Below are positions 7,336 to 15,078 of a DNA stretch of 44,822 nt, piece after piece (within the stretch, counting starts at the first letter, position 1; each line of letters opens with the position of its first letter). Source of the stretch: Lentisphaeria bacterium (lineage in GTDB: Bacteria > Verrucomicrobiota > Lentisphaeria > Victivallales > Victivallaceae). The DNA lies in NCBI GenBank assembly GCA_017457105.1, contig JAFTIA010000110.1, positions 1 to 44,822 on the forward strand, in the 5' to 3' direction. A program made the translations under genes and the position numbers. The notes below the pieces were generated by a model. It made no database searches and was not told where the DNA came from. It saw only the letters and a program-made list of their open reading frames with translations.

Positions 7336-9632
7336 ATTCCTTTCATTTTGCTTTTTTCACTGGTTTTCAGTGACACAGTAATGGCATCTCCCGGAAGATC
7401 AAGTGTTGCTGCAAGGTTGAGAATAATATTGATCATTGCTGTTGTGGGGAGATGAAATCGAACAGCACAGAAGTCTGTGATTTGTTCATGTCTGTTTAAA
7501 TTGATATATTGGGTCGGTATTCTTGAGGTTAAGTTGCTTACTTCGCCGGAGGCGCAAATTCTTTTCATCTGTTCCGGGTATTTTTTGCAGAAGCAATCTA
7601 CGGATTTCAGAAGAAAATCCTTCCAGTTTGAACAGGGATAATAGTCGCTGAAAAATTTGAAAATGGCAGGTTTCGTTCCGGAAAAATCTTTCTCTATCAA
7701 ACTGTAAAATTTAAGGGAATCTGAATCTTCCAATGAAACCGCAGTTGTTTTTATATTTTGTTGGTCCATGTTATATATCGTCCGCAGTAATGCGGCTTCG
7801 ACTTCCTGCTTAAAATCGGTCAAATCCGGTTCAATGCATTTCTGGAGAAGCACGATTTCATAAGGACTTTGAGATTCTTCCAGCAATTGCAGATATTCCC
7901 GGGCTTTAGATACATTGGCCCGGTTGATGGAAATCGCTGAAACTTTTTCATCCAGTTCATAATCCCATATTTCCAAAGCCAATGAGGCAAGATCGCAAGT
8001 GCGTTTATTGATATCATCTTTGTTCCACGCCAGTTGGTTAAGAAATGATTCCGCTGTTAAAAAAATGGAACAGTTTTCCTTTAACCCATTTTCGATTTTT
8101 TTTGTCCAGATATCATTGGCGGTTCCGGCTGGAAGTTTTTTGGAAACAAGCGTGATATTTCCAAGTTTTGTTTGTATTTTTTTCAAATATTCCGTGTTTT
8201 CGCTCAGTAAATCTTTTTGAGCGATCCATGTATCCAGTTTTTTGGGCATCAGAAATTCCAGTTCACAGGAACTATACGCGGGCTGTGACCGATCCTGCAT
8301 ATTTTGCATTCTTAAATGATTTTCAATAAAGAACAGAAGAATTTTTGCAAGTTTATTATTGGTAACTTTTTTATTGCCGGAAACAAGTGCAAGCCACATT
8401 TCTTTTTGCGTTGGCATTTTACTTGTATCGTCCTCGCTTTCGCTTAATTTTTCCAGCAGGGCTTCGTATGTTGTCAACTTATGAACAATCAAAGATTTCG
8501 CTTGCAGATTATATCTGGTATTTGTCAGGTCACAAATCCATCTGCGTATAATATACGTTTCCAGAAGACGGAAAATTTTAGCCGCTTCTTCCGGTGTTGC
8601 ATTTTTTAAAACATATAGAATATATGGAAGCATAGTGATTTGCTGAATTGCCAGAACCAGAAGGCAGATCCGCTGGACCGGAGAGAGGGTACGGTGATCA
8701 AGATCAAGCAGCTCCCGGGAGAATGATCTTCTGTAAAGAGTGGCTGTTTGTGTCAGATCCTGTATAAATTCATGTTTATCTGTGACTGCATTGGCAATAT
8801 GTCTTTGGTATGATTTAAATAGAGAACTGAATTTTTTATGTTCACAGGTGTATTCTGCTGCTATATCATAGTAGGCGCGCAAGAAAACATTGATGTTGTT
8901 GCTGGATTCTTGCTTCCCGCATGTCATACTTTCCTGCCAGTAATTTTTTATAAAATGGGATTCAAAGGTTTGCCCCCAAGTGCTATTGAAAAATTCCCAT
9001 GATTCATGGCGGAATAAATCGTTTTTCAACAGTTCTGCCGTTGTCAATTCCACGCCAAGAGAGTTGATTGTTTCAAAAATAGCCTGTTCATCGTCTTCCG
9101 GATCAAGTGAGATCGTGACAAAGTACAATTTTTCTTCCAGTACATCAGGGGTGATAAACTGATCGTTTTCCAATTGGTCTTTAAAAAAGGTCAGGCATTG
9201 ATGGAGTTGATGCTCTTCTATATCTTTAAATGCTTTTGCCGGGTCACAATCATGGTAAATGATCCAGTTGAATACTTGTCTGTCAGCCCGAGTATGGGAA
9301 AATTTATGTTCTTCCGGGGCTAACTCAAAATATTGCGCCAGTTTTTCCATTTGCTTATATTTTCGGCAGACTGCATAGAAAAGGATGCTCAATGTGGTGA
9401 TTCGCTGTTGACCGTCAATAATGAGGTTATTGGTAAAGTCGTTTCCCGGTTCTCTCTTGAAGATCAAAGATCCCATGAAATGGGGTGGCCCGCCTGTTGC
9501 AACCTGTCGGACATCATCAATGCACCGTCGCCATTCATCTTCTGTCCAGACATAGCGTCGTTGAAAAAAGGGAACTTCAAAGCGTTCTTGACGGTAAAAG
9601 ATGTCTTTAAAATTTTCTGTGTTTGCTTTCAT
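7332..9632 (-). CDS. DUF262 protein with degenerate DUF1524 (GmrSD-like)
   Basis: This protein has 766 residues. The N-terminus is a clear DUF262 (GmrS-type) domain: VPFFQRRYVWTEDEW (20-34) and LIIDGQQRITTLS (70-82), the ParB/Srx-like nucleotide-binding signature. Residues ~440-540 align with DUF1524, the His-Me finger nuclease of GmrD-type proteins, but the key His of the usual EHxxP motif is Phe here (EFLMP, F460), and the first Asn of the N...N segment is also missing (LGNITLVSKKLPAGTAN). The last ~200 residues look like the regulatory tail seen in many DUF262 proteins. Family members restrict modified or foreign DNA, but the nuclease here may be dead. GGAGG lies 8 bases upstream of the start. 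The gene is AT-rich compared with the flanking core genes, suggesting transfer. Confidence 0.85.
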   Translation of the reverse strand: MKANTENFKDIFYRQERFEVPFFQRRYVWTEDEWRRCIDDVRQVATGGPPHFMGSLIFKREPGNDFTNNLIIDGQQRITTLSILFYAVCRKYKQMEKLAQYFELAPEEHKFSHTRADRQVFNWIIYHDCDPAKAFKDIEEHQLHQCLTFFKDQLENDQFITPDVLEEKLYFVTISLDPEDDEQAIFETINSLGVELTTAELLKNDLFRHESWEFFNSTWGQTFESHFIKNYWQESMTCGKQESSNNINVFLRAYYDIAAEYTCEHKKFSSLFKSYQRHIANAVTDKHEFIQDLTQTATLYRRSFSRELLDLDHRTLSPVQRICLLVLAIQQITMLPYILYVLKNATPEEAAKIFRLLETYIIRRWICDLTNTRYNLQAKSLIVHKLTTYEALLEKLSESEDDTSKMPTQKEMWLALVSGNKKVTNNKLAKILLFFIENHLRMQNMQDRSQPAYSSCELEFLMPKKLDTWIAQKDLLSENTEYLKKIQTKLGNITLVSKKLPAGTANDIWTKKIENGLKENCSIFLTAESFLNQLAWNKDDINKRTCDLASLALEIWDYELDEKVSAISINRANVSKAREYLQLLEESQSPYEIVLLQKCIEPDLTDFKQEVEAALLRTIYNMDQQNIKTTAVSLEDSDSLKFYSLIEKDFSGTKPAIFKFFSDYYPCSNWKDFLLKSVDCFCKKYPEQMKRICASGEVSNLTSRIPTQYINLNRHEQITDFCAVRFHLPTTAMINIILNLAATLDLPGDAITVSLKTSEKSKMKGM

Positions 9633-9753
9633 GCTGTCAGCCTCCTTGTAGGTTGTTTTCTGGGGGAAAGGAGGCTACGGAATTTGGCTTTGCGGCGGAG
9701 TTTCCGGAGACGGTACAAAAAAACCGAACGCCTCCATGCACCACGTTGCTGGT

Positions 9754-9875
9754 CCCGCCAAGAACCCGTCTCGAAAATACAAGAAAGCGCCCGGCAGAAT
9801 CTGGGTATACAGTTCTCCTACCGGTTCCATTTCAAAACTTCTTTCGAGACAAACGACTGAATTCAACTTGGCGGG
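9754..9875 (-). promoter_or_regulatory. Two-part inverted repeat in the DUF262 operon leader
   Basis: CCCGCCAAG (9754-9762) pairs with CTTGGCGGG (9867-9875). Inside it, GTCTCGAAA (9768-9776) pairs with TTTCGAGAC (9842-9850). The nested 9-bp stems would fold the transcript ~120-240 bases before the DUF262 start into a branched hairpin. It may be a regulatory leader or the trace of a small element; no T-run follows it. Confidence 0.5.
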
Positions 9876-10112
9876 TTTGCAACGTGTTTGCTGAAATATA
9901 TAACGGTTGTGAAAAATCTTCACGCCACAGCGTGACAAAGCATACTTTACAATATAATTTTGAAAATGCAAGCGTTTTTTGATTTCTGAATGAATTTTTT
10001 TAAAAATGCAATTTTTTTTAAATAACGGCTTGACTTTTTTAAATAGCGTTCTATTTTATAAATAAAGAGCTGATTGAAAAGTTGTAAATATTTGTCCTGT
10101 ATTGTAATACAA

Positions 10113-10348
10113 GATATCTTATTAAGATATCTTATCGATTATCAATGATGCTATATCATGATATTGATATATGGATATGATATCGTATATCGATGTTGAT
10201 TATGATATCGTGATGGCGATTATCGAACTTGATAATCGGATGAAGATATCTCAAATAAGATTACGGATATTGATAATCGGATGATGATATCGTGATGAGA
10301 TATCAAGATGATGATATCGTGATGAGATATCAAGATGATGATATCGGG
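10113..10348. repeat. GATATC cluster with 27-bp tandem repeat
   Basis: Ten GATATC hexamers lie in 233 bases, starting at 10113, 10126, 10179, 10204, 10245, 10286, 10299, 10313, 10326 and 10340. The last five are spaced alternately 13 and 14 bases apart because a 27-bp unit (GATGATGATATC then GTGATGAGATATCAA) is repeated at 10280-10306 and 10307-10333 with a partial third copy. Less regular ATATCG and GATAATCG variants fill the gaps. It resembles an iteron or partition-site layout, or a cluster of binding or methylation sites. No replication or partition gene is nearby. Confidence 0.85.
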
Positions 10349-10760
10349 AATGCTATCTGGTTTTATAGAATCAAACAAAGATCATGCAGATTTTTTATGC
10401 AGATCCCGCCATTCATTGCTCCAAGTGCTGATGAGTTGGTATAGGGCGGTAATTCTATGCCGTACTCCGCAGGTGAGTGGCAGCATCTGTCTTTGCTGTC
10501 AGCCGTTGTTGTTCCGGCTGTTCAGAAATAATCAGCACATCTGCCATTATTATATTGTATCAACCGGTCCCGCCAGACCTTAACGAAAGACAGGAAAGCA
10601 AAAAAATGATTTATCAGGAGAGAGCCGCACCTGCGGCACAATGCAGTTCGCGGATCTGTTTTTAAACAGAGATGCTTGGCTGTTGGCCGCTGCCGTTTTT
10701 TTTGAATCGGCGGCGGTCTGCTATTTTTGCGTATCGCTACTCTCTTGCCCTGCCATTTGG

Positions 10761-10802
10761 GATGGTGACCCGGTTCAGGTAACGGATCGCGGCAAACGCC
10801 GG
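10761..10802 (+). pseudogene. Possible Gfo/Idh C-terminal remnant
   Basis: Fourteen codons read DGDPVQVTDRGKRR, against DGELVQVVDFGKRW at the C-terminus of the Gfo/Idh gene at 4152 (9 of 14 identical; about 74% at DNA level). There is no stop codon at the expected place and no credible sequence upstream. If real, it is the decayed tail of a second oxidoreductase gene that once faced the LysR gene, whose stop is 12 bases away. The match is short and could be chance. Confidence 0.3.
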
Positions 10803-10814
10803 GATTCGCAAATC

Positions 10815-11717
10815 TTATTTACTTTGCCGCAGTTGTTTTTTCAGTTCCTGAAGGAATTTCCGTGCCAGGGGCGTGAGGCCGCCTGCCGGATGGACGGCGT
10901 ACATGGGAAGATCTGCCTGAAAATCAGAGAATTTCCGGTAAATCACCCGGTCACTGAAGGTACCGATGTATGCCGAGGATACCATGGTGACTCCGGCTTT
11001 GGCTGCCGTCAGCCGCAAGGCGGTGTAGGAATTGCTGATCTCATGGTGGATCAGCGGCTCAAAACCTCCATATTTTCTGCATACATCCAAAACATAATTC
11101 CGGAAAACGGCAGACTCTTTTTCCGGAACCAGAATAAAACGCTCCTGCCGCAATGCGGATACCGGAAAGTTTGCTTGTACTGCAAGCCTGTGGCCGGCCG
11201 GAAGTGCCGCCAGCAGGGTGTCCGTGTATAATTTTTCCACATGAAAGTTCTCTTCCGCAGGTTTTGCAAGGCGCATCAGTGCCACATCCACCGAGCGTTC
11301 TGCAAGCATTTCCTGCAATTCCCCCGAGGTGGAATCCACGATCTCAATGACTGCACGGGGAACATTTTTCTGCATTTGCGCCAGCGTGTCGATAAATGCC
11401 GGATGCCCGATCATGGATGAAATGGCTCCCACGGTAAGTCTGCCGCAGATCCCGGAACCAACCGCCCGGGTGCGGGTCATGGCATCGTCCAATTTCGGCA
11501 GGATCTTTTCTGTTTCCGTCAGCAGCGTTCTGCCCGCTTCGGTCAAACTGATATTCCACTTGTTTTCCCGGGAAAAGAGATGGACTCCCAACTCTTTTTC
11601 CAGATGCTGGATGGTGCGGGAAAGGGTCGGCTGGGTGATCCCCAGCTGCTCCGCCGCCCGGGCAAAATGCAGTTCCCGGGCGAGGACTGCAAAATAACGC
11701 AAATGTCTTAATTCCAT
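10815..11717 (-). CDS. LysR family transcriptional regulator
   Basis: The protein has 300 residues, the standard LysR length. The N-terminal winged helix-turn-helix is clear: MELRHLRYFAVLARELHFARA, AEQLGITQPTLSRTIQHLE and LGVHLFSR. An effector-binding domain with typical GxLTVGAISSM and LVPEKES-like segments follows. The start at 11717 is chosen over the ATG at 11744 because AAGGAA precedes it and the family N-terminus begins there. LysR proteins usually control a divergent neighbour; that would be the MarC-family gene at 12145, but a structured repeat now separates them. Confidence 0.92.
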   Translation of the reverse strand: MELRHLRYFAVLARELHFARAAEQLGITQPTLSRTIQHLEKELGVHLFSRENKWNISLTEAGRTLLTETEKILPKLDDAMTRTRAVGSGICGRLTVGAISSMIGHPAFIDTLAQMQKNVPRAVIEIVDSTSGELQEMLAERSVDVALMRLAKPAEENFHVEKLYTDTLLAALPAGHRLAVQANFPVSALRQERFILVPEKESAVFRNYVLDVCRKYGGFEPLIHHEISNSYTALRLTAAKAGVTMVSSAYIGTFSDRVIYRKFSDFQADLPMYAVHPAGGLTPLARKFLQELKKQLRQSK

Positions 11718-12144
11718 TTTTTTATTCCTTTTCTGTATCAACATCGTCTTTTTAATATATTGAATGTATAAAAAGATGCAAGTAGATTTTATGACGGTGT
11801 CCTGAACAATGACTGATTTTTCTATATAGCAATGTATTTGCTATGCACCTGGTCTCTGCGAGGACGGGTTCACCGCGCTCCGCACGCTGAACCGTAAGGC
11901 CCCGGAAAAAATCGCAAGCTGATTGCTTGCTGATTTTTTATTGGCGCAGGGGGCCGGGGGCGGGTAGCACCCGCTGGCATGTTACGGTACTTCCACTTCG
12001 TTTCAGTACCGGGCTTGTGCAGCCGACGTTCGCCGCCGCCGCCCCTTGACCCGTCGCTTGACGATTGAAAATCGTCTGCGCTCCATAATATCAGTCATTG
12101 TTCAGTACAGAGCCAATTTTATGTTATTTTATACAGGAGGAAAA
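11718..12144. other. Intergenic region occupied by repeat copy 2
   Basis: This 427-bp gap lies between the divergent LysR and MarC-family starts. Besides the structured repeat (11797-12116) it holds an AT-rich LysR-proximal stretch at 11718-11790 and the strong AGGAGG of the MarC-family gene at 12135-12140. The insertion of the repeat probably separated LysR from its target promoter. Confidence 0.6.
11797..12116 (-). mobile_element. MITE-like structured repeat, copy 2 (inverted)
   Basis: Read on the minus strand this begins TTGGCTCTGTACTGAACAAT and ends ...TTGTTCAGGACA. The terminal inverted repeats match at 19 of 20 positions. It shares with copy 1 the GGAGCGCAGACGAT start block, the GTCAAGCGACGGGTCAAGGGGC block, the AAAAAATC/GCAAGC hairpin, the GGTTCA...TGAACC hairpin, CTCGCAGAGACCA and the AGCAA...TTGCT end. 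The central hairpins differ: copy 1's AAGGGGC and TTTAAGGGC stems are replaced by a GGTAC/GTACC stem and an AGCGGGT/ACCCGC stem. The arms are conserved while the middle is exchanged. Confidence 0.65.
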
Positions 12145-12756
12145 ATGCACCCGGTGATCGAAAATGCGATGTATTTGCTTGTTTTACTGAATCCAGCAAG
12201 CAAAATCATGTTTCTTGCCAGTTATCAACCCAGTTTGTCACGGCGGGAAAATTTTGAACTTTCGTGGAAATCCAGCGGGGCGGCTCTGCTGATTTTGCTG
12301 ATCCTGGCGGCGGTGGGGGATGCCCTTTTGCGGAGGATCTTCCGGGTGGAACTGTACTCTTTGCAGGTGACTGGCGGACTGGTGGTCTTTATGATCGGCT
12401 GGCTGGCGATCCGGGAAGGGCGTTTCCTCGCTTTGCCGAAAGACGGCAGGCAGCCGGATATGACGGATCTTTCGCTGGTTCCGCTGGCGGCACCTCTGAT
12501 CGCCGGTCCCGGAATGATCGCCGCTGTGATCGCCGGGACCATTCAGTACGGGATCGCCCACGAAGCTGTGTCGCTTACACTGGCTATCGGGATCAATTTT
12601 CTTCTGATGGTTTTTTCCCGGAAGATCAATCGGCTGTTGAACAGAACGCATTTGCTTGGCCCGGTGATCCGGCTGACCGGGCTGGTGATCGCCGTGACGG
12701 CGATGCAGATGATCTTTTCCGGTTTGAAGTCTGCTTTCCAAACCATGAATATTTGA
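12145..12756 (+). CDS. MarC/UPF0056 family integral membrane protein
   Basis: The protein has 203 residues and about six membrane segments. The family signature PLAAPLIAGPGMIAAV (about 117-132) and an early LVLLNPASK segment match the MarC/UPF0056 family (usual length ~200-220). MarC proteins are inner-membrane proteins of unclear function, possibly small-molecule transporters. AGGAGG lies 4 bases before the chosen ATG. An in-frame ATG at 12046 falls inside the repeat element and is rejected. It is divergent from a LysR regulator. Confidence 0.85.
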   Translation: MHPVIENAMYLLVLLNPASKIMFLASYQPSLSRRENFELSWKSSGAALLILLILAAVGDALLRRIFRVELYSLQVTGGLVVFMIGWLAIREGRFLALPKDGRQPDMTDLSLVPLAAPLIAGPGMIAAVIAGTIQYGIAHEAVSLTLAIGINFLLMVFSRKINRLLNRTHLLGPVIRLTGLVIAVTAMQMIFSGLKSAFQTMNI

Positions 12757-12775
12757 AAAAATGACAGTGCCTCTG

Positions 12776-12820
12776 CTGTAAAGATTGATTTTTACAGGAT
12801 GGACTGTATATTAATACAGT
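12776..12820 (+). promoter_or_regulatory. icd promoter with two overlapping dyads
   Basis: The -35 TTGATT (12785-12790), 16-bp spacer and -10 TATATT (12807-12812) lie about 50 bases before the icd start. CTGTAAA-N8-TTTACAG (12776-12797) spans the -35, and ACTGTAT-N4-ATACAGT (12803-12820) spans the -10. Both dyads are placed where a repressor would block RNA polymerase, so regulated expression is likely; the protein involved is unknown. Confidence 0.55.
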
Positions 12821-12861
12821 GTGTCCGAAACAGTAAAACATCATTATCACGGAGGTTTTTT

Positions 12862-14115
12862 ATGTCCAAATACAACAAGATCGTTGTCCCCGCCGGGGAT
12901 CGGATCATCAATGATAACGGCCGTTTGCAGGTGCCGGATCAGCCCATCGTAGGATTTATCGGCGGCGACGGTGTGGGGCCGGATATTACCGCTGGTTCCA
13001 TGCATATCTGGAACAGTGCCATGAAAAAGGCTTACGGTTCCAAAAAAAACATTGCATGGATGGAACTCTATGCCGGGGAAAAAGCCAATGAAGTTTACGG
13101 ACCCAATACCTGGCTCCCTGACGAAACAGTGGATGCCATCCGGGAATATCTGATCGCCATCAAGGGGCCGCTGACCACGCCGGTGGGCGGCGGGATCCGT
13201 TCTCTGAATGTGGCTCTGCGGCAGATGCTGGATCTGTATGTCTGTCTGCGCCCGGTGCGTTATTTTCAGGGGGTGCCTTCTCCTGTAAAGGAACCGGAAA
13301 AGACCGATATGGTGGTTTTCCGGGAAAATACGGAAGATATTTATGCCGGGATCGAATGGACCGCCGGGTCGGCGGAAGCCAAACAGGTCATCGACTTCCT
13401 GCAGAATACCATGAATGTGACCAAGATCCGCTTCCCGGAAACTTCCAGCATCGGCATCAAGCCGGTTTCGCAGGAAGGCTCTGAACGGCTGATCCGTGCC
13501 GCCATCCGTTATGCTCTGGAACAGAAACGCCGCAGTGTGACCCTTGTTCACAAAGGCAATATCATGAAGTTTACCGAAGGCGGGTTCAAGAATTGGGGTT
13601 ATGATCTTGTCCGCCGGGAATTCGGCGATGTGGCCGTTTGCAGTCCGGATCTGGACGGCGCCCCGGTGCCGGAAGGTAAATTGCTGGTCAAAGACTGCAT
13701 TTGCGATGCTTTCCTCCAGCAGATCCTGACCCGCCCTGCGGAATATGATGTGATCGCCACCTTGAACTTGAACGGCGATTATGTCTCTGATGCTCTTGCC
13801 GCCTGCGTGGGCGGGATCGGCATTGCTCCGGGGGCAAATATCAACTATCTGACCGGCCATGCTGTGTTTGAAGCCACCCACGGGACGGCTCCCAAGTATG
13901 CGGGCATGGACAAGGTCAATCCCTGTTCTCTGGCGCTTTCCGGCGAAATGCTGCTGCGTCATCTGGGCTTTAATGAAGCTGCGGAACTGGTGACCCGCGG
14001 GATCGAAAAGGCGATTTCCGACAAGGTCGTGACCTATGACTTTGCCCGTCTGATGACCGGTGCGCAGGAAGTTTCCTGCTCCGCCTTTGCCCGGGCGGTG
14101 GTGGACCGGATGTAA
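12862..14115 (+). CDS. icd: Isocitrate dehydrogenase (NADP-type)
   Basis: The protein has 417 residues, matching the ~416 of E. coli Icd. It oxidises isocitrate to 2-oxoglutarate and CO2, supplying glutamate precursor. Visible motifs are [13 protein letters not shown]-like [28 protein letters not shown] (substrate-binding, containing the Ser phosphorylated in E. coli), the family signature [12 protein letters not shown], and [23 protein letters not shown] near the C-terminal half. GGAGG is 8 bases upstream of the ATG; homology starts there, so an upstream in-frame start at 12799 is rejected. It stands alone under its own promoter. Confidence 0.95.
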   Translation: MSKYNKIVVPAGDRIINDNGRLQVPDQPIVGFIGGDGVGPDITAGSMHIWNSAMKKAYGSKKNIAWMELYAGEKANEVYGPNTWLPDETVDAIREYLIAIKGPLTTPVGGGIRSLNVALRQMLDLYVCLRPVRYFQGVPSPVKEPEKTDMVVFRENTEDIYAGIEWTAGSAEAKQVIDFLQNTMNVTKIRFPETSSIGIKPVSQEGSERLIRAAIRYALEQKRRSVTLVHKGNIMKFTEGGFKNWGYDLVRREFGDVAVCSPDLDGAPVPEGKLLVKDCICDAFLQQILTRPAEYDVIATLNLNGDYVSDALAACVGGIGIAPGANINYLTGHAVFEATHGTAPKYAGMDKVNPCSLALSGEMLLRHLGFNEAAELVTRGIEKAISDKVVTYDFARLMTGAQEVSCSAFARAVVDRM

Positions 14116-14161
14116 GTCTTTAACTGAAGAATTGGAGTGGGAGAGAGGAGCGGTTCAGAAA

Positions 14162-15070
14162 ATGAAATTGTCGTCTGTATTGAACCCCGAATTTGTTTTT
14201 ACGGGGTTGCGGGGCAATTCGGCGCAGGAGATCTATTCCGAGATGCTGCGCCGGATGCTGCCTGCCATGGAACTGGAAGGGGATATTCCAGGCATGGTGC
14301 AGGAAATGACCGGCAGGGAAGATGCCATCGGCGTGGCGTATGACGGTGTGGCATATCCTCACCTCCGGCTGAATGGGTACGAAGATCTGGGGCTGGCTGT
14401 GGGGATTTTGGCATCTCCTGTAAAATTGCGTGAGTCCGATATGGGGGACGTCAAAGTCGTCATCCTTTCTCTGGTGGGGGAAAAAGTCGGGGATTTCTAT
14501 TTGAAGACTCTGGCTGCATTTTTGCGTTATCTGGGGAATCCTGTGAATCTGGAACGGATCGCGGGGTGTGCTTCCGGCGAAGAATTGCAGTCCCAGCTGG
14601 AGTGGGACGGGATCCGGATCAAGAAAAACATTACAGCAGAAGACCTGATGGATGTGAATTGTCCGACGATCTCTCCTGAAAAAACATTGCGGGAAGCCTT
14701 TGACCTCTTTACCCGGGCTCATCTTTCCACGCTGCCTGTGGTGGATGCGGAAAACCGCCTGCTGGGGGTGCTGGATGCTGTCAATGTGATCAGCAAATTT
14801 ATCCCGGAATATGTGATGATGCTTCCCAATGCTCAATTTCTGGAAAGTTTTGAAACTTTTGAGGCTCTGAACCGGGAAGAAGGCACCCGTCTGGTAAAGG
14901 ATTTTATGCGTCCTGCCAAACTTTTGATCACGCCGGATACGCCGCTTTTCCACTGTACGGTGGAGATTTGCCGCCATTCGGCATATACGATTTTTGTGAC
15001 CCGGGAGGATAAGACGCTGGTGGGATCTCTCTCCGTAAATAATATTATCCACCGTGTGCTGCGCGGTTGA
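14162..15070 (+). CDS. PTS EIIA (fructose/mannitol type) fused to two CBS domains
   Basis: The protein has 302 residues. Residues 1-145 form a PTS EIIA type-2 domain with the phospho-acceptor His in AYPHLR (H67). Residues ~160-300 carry two CBS motifs (ISPEKTLREAFDLF...LPVVDAENRLLGVLD; ITPDTPLFHCTVEI...TIFVTREDKTLVGSL). No EIIB/EIIC components are nearby, so it is more likely a regulatory EIIA than a sugar transporter part. CBS domains sense adenine nucleotides. The stop is 8 bases before the antiporter start, so this protein probably gates that transporter. Start by GAGAGGAGC upstream; in-frame upstream starts overlap icd. Confidence 0.85.
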   Translation: MKLSSVLNPEFVFTGLRGNSAQEIYSEMLRRMLPAMELEGDIPGMVQEMTGREDAIGVAYDGVAYPHLRLNGYEDLGLAVGILASPVKLRESDMGDVKVVILSLVGEKVGDFYLKTLAAFLRYLGNPVNLERIAGCASGEELQSQLEWDGIRIKKNITAEDLMDVNCPTISPEKTLREAFDLFTRAHLSTLPVVDAENRLLGVLDAVNVISKFIPEYVMMLPNAQFLESFETFEALNREEGTRLVKDFMRPAKLLITPDTPLFHCTVEICRHSAYTIFVTREDKTLVGSLSVNNIIHRVLRG

Positions 15071-15078
15071 GGGAAAGT

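Larger units (their letters stand above)
9633..10814. other. 1.2-kb AT-rich non-coding region
   Basis: No convincing gene. The contents are: a two-part inverted repeat in the leader of the DUF262 gene (9754-9875); a promoter-like pair reading rightward (TTGACT at 10030-10035, TATTTT at 10052-10057, 16-bp spacer) with no gene after it; a cluster of ten GATATC hexamers (10113-10345); small hairpins near 10655-10715; and a short stretch at 10761-10802 resembling a Gfo/Idh C-terminus. The rightward promoter could drive a short RNA across the GATATC cluster, but this is speculative. Confidence 0.6.

Noticed and set aside
9675-9971. A 98-codon minus-strand frame upstream of the DUF262 gene
   Set aside because: It overlaps the nested inverted repeats of the leader, lacks an RBS and shows no motif.
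10113-10348. The GATATC region as a CRISPR array
   Set aside because: Repeats are 6-27 bp without unique 30-40-bp spacers, spacing is irregular, and no cas genes are nearby.
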